Part shown: in pieces, positions 49,901 through 61,347 of the stretch | How positions within the stretch are numbered: position 1 is the first letter of the stretch | Layout: every line of letters begins with the position of its first letter | Assembly (NCBI RefSeq): GCF_021155765.1 | Contig: NC_060108.1 | Location: 18,687,025 to 18,751,024, forward strand | Direction of reading: 5' to 3' | DNA length: 64,000 bases | Source of the DNA: Diprion similis | Lineage: Eukaryota > Arthropoda > Insecta > Hymenoptera > Diprionidae | The notes under the pieces: generated by a model | What the model was told of the DNA's origin: nothing | The model's input: the letters and a program-made list of their open reading frames with translations, nothing else | The model's database searches: none | Position numbers and translations under genes: made by a program

Positions 49901-52900
49901 TTTTCGTCATTTTTTGAGCCGAAAATTTCTCGGCTTGGAATCGATTTGTATGGGTCGTTCTTGACTAATTGGACCGCCAGGAACCCAAAAAACACAGCAA
50001 AAATAGCGTAGGACCAACAGCAGAGAATTCACGGCGCAAAGACCAGCAGCAGAAAAATTGGGAAAATACGTCTTTCGTTTTTTGGCTGTAACTTTTGATA
50101 CGTTGCTCGCAGCGCATTCGGACTGCGCTCAATCGATTTCTCTCGCAAAATTACGTCGGAATAGTGCCTGAAAAACTTTATTGCAGCACTTTTCAGAATC
50201 GTCGAAATTTTCGCAAAAAATCCAAAGGGGTTAGCCTTACTTTTTCGTCATTTTTTGAGCCGAAAATTTCTCGGCTTGGAATCGATTTGTATGGGTCGTT
50301 CTTGACTAATTGGACCGCCAGGAACCCAAAAAACACAGCAAAAATAGCGTAGGACCAACAGCAGAGAATTCGCGACGCAAAGACCAGCAGCAGAAAAATT
50401 GGGAGAATACGTCTTTTGTTTTTTGGCTGTAACTTTTGATCCGTTGCTCGCAACGCATTCGGACTGCGCTCAATCGATTTCTCTCGCAAAATTACGTCGG
50501 AATAGTGCCTGAAAAACTTTATTGCAGCACTTTTCAGAATCGTCGAAATTTTCGCAAAAAATCCAAAGGGGTTAGCCTTACTTTTTCGTCATTTTTTGGG
50601 CCGAAAATTTCTCGGCTTGGAATCGATTTGTATGGGTCGTTCTTGACTAATTGGACCGCCAGGAACCCAAAAAACACAGCAAAAATAGCGTAGGACCAAC
50701 AGCAGAGAATTCACGACGCAAAGACCAGCAGCAGAAAAATTGGCAGAATACGTCTTTTGTTTTTTGGCTGTAACTTTTGATCCGTTGCTCGCAGCGCATT
50801 CGGACTGCGCTCAATCGATTTCTCTCGCAAAATTACGTCGGAATAGTGCCTGAAAAACTTTATTGCAGCACTTTTCAGAATCGTCGAAATTTTCGCAAAA
50901 AATCCAAAGGGGTTAGCCTTACTTTTTCGTCATTTTTTAAGCCAAAAATTTCTCGGCTTGGAATCGATTTGTATGGGTCGTTCTTGACTGATTGGACCGC
51001 CAGGAACCCAAAAAACACAGCAAAAATAGCGGAGGACCAACAGCAGAGAATTCACGACGCAAAGACCAGCAGCAGAAAAATTGGGAAAATACGTCTTTCG
51101 TTTTTTGGCTGTAACTTTTGATCCGTTGCTCGCAGCGCATTCGGACTGCACTCAATCGATTTCTCTCGCAAAATTACGTCGGAATAGTGCCTGAAAAACT
51201 ATATTGCAGCACTTTTCAGAATCGACGAAATTTTCGCAAGAAATCCAAAGGGGTTAGCCTTACTTTTTCGTCATTTTTTGAGCCGAAAAGTTCTTGGCTT
51301 GGAATCGATTTGTATGGGTCGTTCTTGACTAATTGGACCTCCAGGAACCCAAAAAACACAGCAAAAATAGCGTAGGACCAACAGCAGCGAAATTACGACG
51401 CAAAGACCAGCAGCAGAAAAATTGGGAAAATACGTCTTTCGTTTTTTGGCTGTAACTTTTGATCTGTTGCTCGCAGCGCATTCGGACTGCGCTCAATCGA
51501 TTTCTCTCGCAAAATTACGTCGGAATAGTGCCTGAAAAACTTTATTGCAGCACTTTACAGAATCGTCGAAATTTTCGCAAAAAATCCAAAGGGGTTAGCC
51601 TTACTTTTTCGTCATTTTTTGAGCCGAAAATTTTTCGGCTTGGAATCGATTTGTATGGGTCGTTCTTGACTAATTGGACCCCCAGGAACCCAGAAAACAC
51701 AGCAAAAATAGCGTAGGACTAACAGCAGAGAATTCACGACGCAAAGACCAGCAGCAGATAAATTGGGAGAATACGTCTTTCGTTTTTTGGCTGTAACTTT
51801 TGATACGTTGCTCGCAGCGCATTCGGACTGCGCTCAATCGATTTCTCTCGCAAAATTACGTCGGAATAGTGCCTGAAAAACTTTATTGCAGCACTTTTCA
51901 GAATCGTCGAAATTTTCGCAAAAAATCCAGAGGGGTTAGCCTTACTTTTTCGTCATTTTTTGAGCCGAAAATTTCTCGGCTTGGAATCGATTTGTATGGG
52001 TCGTTCTTGACTAATTGGACCGCCAGGAACCCAAAAAACACAGCAAAAATAGCGTAGGACCAACAGCAGAGAATTCACGACGCAAAGACCAGCAGCAGAA
52101 AAATTGGGAAAATACGTCTTTCGTTTTTTGGCTGTAACTTTTGATACGTTGCTCGCAGCGCATTCGGACTGCGCTCAATCGATTTCTCTCGCAAAATTAC
52201 GTCGGAATAGTGCCTGAAAAACTTTATTGCAGCACTTTTCAGAATCGTCGAAATTTTCGCAAAAAATCCAAAGGGGTTAGCCTTACTTTTTCGTCATTTT
52301 TTGAGCCGAAAATTCCTCGGCTTGGAATCGATTTGTATGGGTCGTTCTTGACTAATTGAACCGCCAGGAACCCAAAAAACACAGCAAAAATAGCGTAGGA
52401 CCAACAGCAGAGAATTCACGACGCAAAGACCAGCAGCAGAAAAATTGGGAAAATACGTCTTTCGTTTTTTGGCTGTAACTTTTGATCCGTTGCTCGCAGC
52501 GCATTCGGACTGCGCTCAATCGATTTCTCTCGCAAAATTACGTCGGAATAGTGCCTGAAAAACTATATTGCAGCACTTTTCAGAATCGTCGAAATTTTCG
52601 AAAAAAATCCAAAGGGGTTAGCCTTACTTTTTCGTCATTTTTTGAGCGGAAAAGTGCTTGGCTTGGAATCGATTTGTATGGGTCGTTCTTGACTAATTGG
52701 ACCTCCAGGAACCCAAAAAACACAGCAAAAATAGCGTAGGACCAACAGCAGCGAAATTACGACGCAAAGACCAGCAGCAGAAAAATTGGGAAAATACGTC
52801 TTTCGTTTTTTGGCTGTAACTTTTGATCCGTTGCTCGCAGCGCATTCGGACTGCGCTCAATCGATTTCTCTCGCAAAATTACGTCGGAATAGTGCCTGAA

Positions 52901-54868
52901 AAACTTTATTGCAGCACTTTTCAGAATCGTCGAAATTTTCGCAAAAAATCCAAAGGGGTTAGCCTTACTTTTTCGTCATTTTTTGAGCCGAAAATTTCTC
53001 GGCTTGGAATCGATTTGTATGGGTCGTTCTTGACTAATTGGACCGCCAGGAACCCAAAAAACACAGCAAAAATAGCGTAGGACCAACAGCAGAGAATTCA
53101 CGACGCAAAGACCAGCAGCAGAAAAATTGGGAAAATACGTCTTTCGTTTTTTGGCTGTAACTTTTGATACGTTGCTCGCAGCGCATTCGGACTGCGCTCA
53201 ATCGATTTCTCTCCCAAAATTACGTCGGAATAGTGCCTGAAAAACTTTGTTGCAGCACTTTTCAGAATCGTCGAAATTTTCGCAAAAAATCCAAAGGGGT
53301 TAGCCTTACTTTTTCGTCGTTTTTTGAGCCGAAAATTTCTCGGCTTGGAATCGATTTGTATGGGTCGTTCTTGACTAATTGGACCGCCAGAAACCCAAAA
53401 AACACAGCAAAAATAGCGTAAGACCAACAGCAGAGAATTCACGACGCAAAGACCAGCAGCAGAAAAATTGGGAAAATACGTCTTGGGTTTTTTGGCTGTA
53501 ACTTTTGATACGTTGCTCGCAGCGCATTCGGACTGCGCTCAATCGATTTCTCTCGCAAAATTACGTCGGAATAGTGCCTGAAAAACTATATTGCAGCACT
53601 TTTCAGAATCGTCGAAATTTTCGCAAAAAATCCAAAGGGGTTAGCCTTACTTTTTCGTCATTTTTTGAGCCGAAAATTCCTCGGCTTGGAATCGATTTGT
53701 ATGGGTCGTTCTTGACTAATTGAACCGCCAGGAACCCAAAAAACACAGCAAAAATAGCGTAGGACCAACAGCAGAGAATTCACGACGCAAAGACCAGCAG
53801 CAGAAAAATTGGGAAAATACGTCTTTCGTTTTTTGGCTGTAACTTTTGATACGTTGCTCGCAGCGCATTCGGACTGCGCTCAATCGATTTCTCTCGCAAA
53901 ATTACGTCGGAATAGTGCCTGAAAAACTTTATTGCAGCACTTTTCAGAATCGTCGAAATTTTCGCAAAAAATCCAAAGGGGTTAGCCTTACTTTTTCGTC
54001 ATTTTTTGAGCCGAAAATTTCTCGTCTTGGAATCGATTTGTATGGGTCGTTCTTGACTAATTGAACCGCCAGGAACCCAAAAAACACAGCAAAAATAGCG
54101 TAGGACCAACAGCAGAGAATTCACGACGCAAAGACCAGCAGCAGAAAAATTGGGAAAATACGTCTTTCGTTTTTTGGCTGTAACTTTTGATACGTTGCTC
54201 GCAGCGCATTCGGACTGCGCTCAATCGATTTCTCTCGCAAAATTACGTCGGAATAGTGCCTGAAAAACTGTATTGCAGCACTTTTCAGAATCGTCGAAAT
54301 TTTCGCAAAAAATCCAAAGGGGTTAGCCTTACTTTTTCGTCATTTTTTGAGCCGAAAAGTTCTCGGCTTGGAATCGATTTGTATGGGTCGTTCTTGACTA
54401 ATTGGACCCCCAGGAACCCAAAAAACACAGCAAAAATAGCGTAGGACCAACAGCGGAGAATTCACGACGCAAAGACCAGCAGCAGATAAATTGGGAAAAT
54501 ACGTCTTTCGTTTTTTGGCTGTAACTTTCGATACGTTGCTCGCAGCGCATTCGGACTGCGCTCAATCGATTTCTCTCGCAAAATTACGTCGGAATAGTGC
54601 CTGAAAAACTTTATTGCAGCACTTTTCAGAATCGTCGAAATTTTCGCTAAAAATCCAACGGGGTTAGCCTTACTTTTTCGTCATTTTTTGAGCCGAAAAT
54701 TTCTCGGCTTGGAATCGATTTGTATGGGTCGTTCTTGACTAATTGGACCGCCAGGAACCCAAAAAACACAGCAAAAATAGCGTAGGACCAACAGCAGAGA
54801 ATTCACGACGCAAAGACCAGCAGCAGAAAAATTGGGAAAATACGTCTTTCGTTTTTTGGCTGTAACTT
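42593..54868 (+). repeat. Large higher-order duplication: 19 units followed by a 17-unit copy
   Basis: Units 42593-45661 match 49072-52140 one for one at an offset of 6479 bp (19 units). Shared markers include GCAACGCATT, GGGCCGAAAA, a CACTTTACAG unit and TGATCTGTTG. From 46344 to 49071 the match continues with 52141-54868, but the offset is 5797 bp (17 units). The second copy therefore lacks the two units at 45662 and 46003, or the first gained them. Confidence 0.85.
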
Positions 54869-57800
54869 TTGATACGTTGCTCGCAGCGCATTCGGACTGC
54901 GCTCAATCGATTTCTCTCCCAAAATTACGTCGGAATAGTGCCTGAAAAACTTTGTTGCAGCACTTTTCAGAATCGTCGAAATTTTCGCAAAAAATCCAAA
55001 GGGGTTAGCCTTACTTTTTCGTCGTTTTTTGAGCCGAAAATTTCTCGGCTTGGAATCGATTTGTATGGGTCGTTCTTGACTAATTGGACCGCCAGAAACC
55101 CAAAAAACACAGCAAAAATAGCGTAGGACCAACAGCAGAGAATTCACGACGCAAAGACCAGCAGCAGAAAAATTGGGAAAATACGTCTTGGGTTTTTTGG
55201 CTGTAACTTTTGATACGTTGCTCGCAGCGCATTCGGACTGCGCTCAATCGATTTCTCTCGCAAAATTACGTCGGAATAGTGCCTGAAAAACTATATTGCA
55301 GCACTTTTCAGAATCGTCGAAATTTTCGCAAAAAATCCAAAGGGGTTAGCCTTACTTTTTCGTCATTTTTTGAGCCGAAAATTCCTCGGCTTGGAATCGA
55401 TTTGTATGGGTCGTTCTTGACTAATTGAACCGCCAGGAACCCAAAAAACACAGCAAAAATAGCGTAGGACCAACAGCAGAGAATTCACGACGCAAAGACC
55501 AGCAGCAGAAAAATTGGGAAAATACGTCTTTCGTTTTTTGGCTGTAACTTTTGATACGTTGCTCGCAGCGCATTCGGACTGCGCTCAATCGATTCCTCTC
55601 GCAAAATTACGTCGGAATAGTGCCTGAAAAACTGTATTGCAGCACTTTTCAGAATCGTCGAAATTTTCGCAAAAAATCCAAAGGGGTTAGCCTTACTTTT
55701 TCGTCATTTTTTGAGCCGAAAAGTTCTCGGCTTGGAATCGATTTGTATGGGTCGTTCTTGACTAATTGGACCCCCAGGAACCCAAAAAACACAGCAAAAA
55801 TAGCGTAGGACCAACAGCGGAGAATTCACGACGCAAAGACCAGCAGCAGATAAATTGGGAAAATACGTCTTTCGTTTTTTGGCTGTAACTTTCGATACGT
55901 TGCTCGCAGCGCATTCGGACTGCGCTCAATCGATTTCTCTCGCAAAATTACGTCGGAATAGTGCCTGAAAAACTTTATTGCAGCACTTTTCAGAATCGTC
56001 GAAATTTTCGCTAAAAATCCAACGGGGTTAGCCTTACTTTTTCGTCATTTTTTGAGCCGAAAATTTCTCGGCTTGGAATCGATTTGTATGGGTCGTTCTT
56101 GACTAATTGGACCGCCAGGAACCCAAAAAACACAGCAAAAATAGCGTAGGACCAACAGCAGATAATTCACGACGCAAAGACCAGCAGCAGAAAAATTGGG
56201 AAAATACGTCTTTCGTTTTTTGGCTGTAACTTTTGATACGTTGCTCGCAGCGCATTCGGACTGCGCTCAATCGATTTCTCTCCCAAAATTACGTCGGAAT
56301 AGTGCCTGAAAAACTTTGTTGCAGCACTTTTCAGAATCGTCGAAATTTTCGCAAAAAATCCAAAGGGGTTAGCCTTACTTTTTCGTCATTTTTTGAGCCG
56401 AAAATTTCTCGGCTTGGAATCGATTTGTATGGCTCGTTCTTGACTAATTGGACCGCCAGGAACCCAAAAAACACAGCAAAAATAGCGTAGGACCAACAGC
56501 AGAGAATTCACGACGCAAAGACCAGCAGCAGAAAAATTGGGAAAATACGTCTTTCGTTTTTTGGCTGTAACTTTTGATACGTTGCTCGCAGCGCATTCGG
56601 ACTGCGCTCAATCGATTCCTCTCGCAAAATTACGTCGGAATAGTGCCTGAAAAACTGTATTGCAGCACTTTTCAGAATCGTCGAAATTTTCGCAAAAAAT
56701 CCAAAGGGGTTAGCCTTACTTTTTCGTCATTTTTTGAGCCGAAAAGTTCTCGGCTTGGAATCGATTTGTATGGGTCGTTCTTGACTAATTGGACCCCCAG
56801 GAACCCAAAAAACACAGCAAAAATAGCGTAGGACCAACAGCGGAGAATTCACGACGCAAAGACCAGCAGCAGATAAATTGGGAAAATACGTCTTTCGTTT
56901 TTTGGCTGTAACTTTCGATACGTTGCTCGCAGCGCATTCGGACTGCGCTCAATCGATTTCTCTCGCAAAATTACGTCGGAATAGTGCCTGAAAAACTTTA
57001 TTGCAGCACTTTTCAGAATCGTCGAAATTTTCGAAAAAAATCCAAAGGGGTTAGCCTTACTTTTTCGTCATTTTTTGAGCGGAAAAGTGCTTGGCTTGGA
57101 ATCGATTTGTATGGGTCGTTCTTGACTAATTGGACCTCCAGGAACCCAAAAAACACAGCAAAAATAGCGTAGGACCAACAGCAGCGAAATTACGACGCAA
57201 AGACCAGCAGCAGAAAAATTGGGAAAATACGTCTTTCGTTTTTTGGCTGTAACTTTTGATCCGTTGCTCGCAGCGCATTCGGACTGCGCTCAATCGATTT
57301 CTCTCGCAAAATTACGTCGGAATAGTGCCTGAAAAACTTTATTGCAGCACTTTTCAGAATCGTCGAAATTTTCGCAAAAAATCCAAAGGGGTTAGCCTTA
57401 CTTTTTCGTCATTTTTTGAGCCGAAAATTTCTCGGCTTGGAATCGATTTGTATGGGTCGTTCTTGACTAATTGGACCGCCAGGAACCCAAAAAACACAGC
57501 AAAAATAGCGTAGGACCAACAGCAGAGAATTCACGACGCAAAGACCAGCAGCAGAAAAATTGGGAAAATACGTCTTTCGTTTTTTGGCTGTAACTTTTGA
57601 TACGTTGCTCGCAGCGCATTCGGACTGCGCTCAATCGATTTCTCTCCCAAAATTACGTCGGAATAGTGCCTGAAAAACTTTGTTGCAGCACTTTTCAGAA
57701 TCGTCGAAATTTTCGCAAAAAATCCAAAGGGGTTAGCCTTACTTTTTCGTCGTTTTTTGAGCCGAAAATTTCTCGGCTTGGAATCGATTTGTATGGGTCG

Positions 57801-60800
57801 TTCTTGACTAATTGGACCGCCAGAAACCCAAAAAACACAGCAAAAATAGCGTAAGACCAACAGCAGAGAATTCACGACGCAAAGACCAGCAGCAGAAAAA
57901 TTGGGAAAATACGTCTTGGGTTTTTTGGCTGTAACTTTTGATACGTTGCTCGCAGCGCATTCGGACTGCGCTCAATCGATTTCTCTCGCAAAATTACGTC
58001 GGAATAGTGCCTGAAAAACTATATTGCAGCACTTTTCAGAATCGTCGAAATTTTCGCAAAAAATCCAAAGGGGTTAGCCTTACTTTTTCGTCATTTTTTG
58101 AGCCGAAAATTCCTCGGCTTGGAATCGATTTGTATGGGTCGTTCTTGACTAATTGAACCGCCAGGAACCCAAAAAACACAGCAAAAATAGCGTAGGACCA
58201 ACAGCAGAGAATTCACGACGCAAAGACCAGCAGCAGAAAAATTGGGAAAATACGTCTTTCGTTTTTTGGCTGTAACTTTTGATACGTTGCTCGCAGCGCA
58301 TTCGGACTGCGCTCAATCGATTTCTCTCGCAAAATTACGTCGGAATAGTGCCTGAAAAACTTTATTGCAGCACTTTTCAGAATCGTCGAAATTTTCGCAA
58401 AAAATCCAAAGGGGTTAGCCTTACTTTTTCGTCATTTTTTGAGCCGAAAATTTCTCGTCTTGGAATCGATTTGTATGGGTCGTTCTTGACTAATTGAACC
58501 GCCAGGAACCCAAAAAACACAGCAAAAATAGCGTAGGACCAACAGCAGAGAATTCACGACGCAAAGACCAGCAGCAGAAAAATTGGGAAAATACGTCTTT
58601 CGTTTTTTGGCTGTAACTTTTGATACGTTGCTCGCAGCGCATTCGGACTGCGCTCAATCGATTTCTCTCGCAAAATTACGTCGGAATAGTGCCTGAAAAA
58701 CTGTATTGCAGCACTTTTCAGAATCGTCGAAATTTTCGCAAAAAATCCAAAGGGGTTAGCCTTACTTTTTCGTCATTTTTTGAGCCGAAAAGTTCTCGGC
58801 TTGGAATCGATTTGTATGGGTCGTTCTTGACTAATTGGACCCCCAGGAACCCAAAAAACACAGCAAAAATAGCGTAGGACCAACAGCGGAGAATTCACGA
58901 CGCAAAGACCAGCAGCAGATAAATTGGGAAAATACGTCTTTCGTTTTTTGGCTGTAACTTTCGATACGTTGCTCGCAGCGCATTCGGACTGCGCTCAATC
59001 GATTTCTCTCGCAAAATTACGTCGGAATAGTGCCTGAAAAACTTTATTGCAGCACTTTTCAGAATCGTCGAAATTTTCGCTAAAAATCCAACGGGGTTAG
59101 CCTTACTTTTTCGTCATTTTTTGAGCCGAAAATTTCTCGGCTTGGAATCGATTTGTATGGGTCGTTCTTGACTAATTGGACCGCCAGGAACCCAAAAAAC
59201 ACAGCAAAAATAGCGTAGGACCAACAGCAGAGAATTCACGACGCAAAGACCAGCAGCAGAAAAATTGGGAAAATACGTCTTTCGTTTTTTGGCTGTAACT
59301 TTTGATACGTTGCTCGCAGCGCATTCGGACTGCGCTCAATCGATTTCTCTCCCAAAATTACGTCGGAATAGTGCCTGAAAAACTTTGTTGCAGCACTTTT
59401 CAGAATCGTCGAAATTTTCGCAAAAAATCCAAAGGGGTTAGCCTTACTTTTTCGTCGTTTTTTGAGCCGAAAATTTCTCGGCTTGGAATCGATTTGTATG
59501 GGTCGTTCTTGACTAATTGGACCGCCAGAAACCCAAAAAACACAGCAAAAATAGCGTAGGACCAACAGCAGAGAATTCACGACGCAAAGACCAGCAGCAG
59601 AAAAATTGGGAAAATACGTCTTGGGTTTTTTGGCTGTAACTTTTGATACGTTGCTCGCAGCGCATTCGGACTGCGCTCAATCGATTTCTCTCGCAAAATT
59701 ACGTCGGAATAGTGCCTGAAAAACTATATTGCAGCACTTTTCAGAATCGTCGAAATTTTCGCAAAAAATCCAAAGGGGTTAGCCTTACTTTTTCGTCATT
59801 TTTTGAGCCGAAAATTCCTCGGCTTGGAATCGATTTGTATGGGTCGTTCTTGACTAATTGAACCGCCAGGAACCCAAAAAACACAGCAAAAATAGCGTAG
59901 GACCAACAGCAGAGAATTCACGACGCAAAGACCAGCAGCAGAAAAATTGGGAAAATACGTCTTTCGTTTTTTGGCTGTAACTTTTGATACGTTGCTCGCA
60001 GCGCATTCGGACTGCGCTCAATCGATTCCTCTCGCAAAATTACGTCGGAATAGTGCCTGAAAAACTGTATTGCAGCACTTTTCAGAATCGTCGAAATTTT
60101 CGCAAAAAATCCAAAGGGGTTAGCCTTACTTTTTCGTCATTTTTTGAGCCGAAAAGTTCTCGGCTTGGAATCGATTTGTATGGGTCGTTCTTGACTAATT
60201 GGACCCCCAGGAACCCAAAAAACACAGCAAAAATAGCGTAGGACCAACAGCGGAGAATTCACGACGCAAAGACCAGCAGCAGATAAATTGGGAAAATACG
60301 TCTTTCGTTTTTTGGCTGTAACTTTCGATACGTTGCTCGCAGCGCATTCGGACTGCGCTCAATCGATTTCTCTCGCAAAATTACGTCGGAATAGTGCCTG
60401 AAAAACTTTATTGCAGCACTTTTCAGAATCGTCGAAATTTTCGCTAAAAATCCAACGGGGTTAGCCTTACTTTTTCGTCATTTTTTGAGCCGAAAATTTC
60501 TCGGCTTGGAATCGATTTGTATGGGTCGTTCTTGACTAATTGGACCGCCAGGAACCCAAAAAACACAGCAAAAATAGCGTAGGACCAACAGCAGATAATT
60601 CACGACGCAAAGACCAGCAGCAGAAAAATTGGGAAAATACGTCTTTCGTTTTTTGGCTGTAACTTTTGATACGTTGCTCGCAGCGCATTCGGACTGCGCT
60701 CAATCGATTTCTCTCCCAAAATTACGTCGGAATAGTGCCTGAAAAACTTTGTTGCAGCACTTTTCAGAATCGTCGAAATTTTCGCAAAAAATCCAAAGGG

Positions 60801-61347
60801 GTTAGCCTTACTTTTTCGTCATTTTTTGAGCCGAAAATTTCTCGGCTTGGAATCGATTTGTATGGCTCGTTCTTGACTAATTGGACCGCCAGGAACCCAA
60901 AAAACACAGCAAAAATAGCGTAGGACCAACAGCAGAGAATTCACGACGCAAAGACCAGCAGCAGAAAAATTGGGAAAATACGTCTTTCGTTTTTTGGCTG
61001 TAACTTTTGATACGTTGCTCGCAGCGCATTCGGACTGCGCTCAATCGATTCCTCTCGCAAAATTACGTCGGAATAGTGCCTGAAAAACTGTATTGCAGCA
61101 CTTTTCAGAATCGTCGAAATTTTCGCAAAAAATCCAAAGGGGTTAGCCTTACTTTTTCGTCATTTTTTGAGCCGAAAAGTTCTCGGCTTGGAATCGATTT
61201 GTATGGGTCGTTCTTGACTAATTGGACCCCCAGGAACCCAAAAAACACAGCAAAAATAGCGTAGGACCAACAGCGGAGAATTCACGACGCAAAGACCAGC
61301 AGCAGATAAATTGGGAAAATACGTCTTTCGTTTTTTGGCTGTAACTT
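52482..61347 (+). repeat. Thirteen-unit (4433 bp) tandem higher-order duplication with chimeric junction
   Basis: Units from 52482 to 56914 recur from 56915 to 61347 with the same variant order. Markers are CTCTCCCAAAA with CTTTGTTGC, GAAAATTCCTCGG, CTCGTCTTGG, GAAAAGTTCTCGG, and CTTTCGATACG with CGCTAAAAATCCAACGG. Unit 56915 joins the two copies. It starts like the CTTTCGATACG type and ends like the GAGCGGAAAAGTGC type of 52482. Confidence 0.85.
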
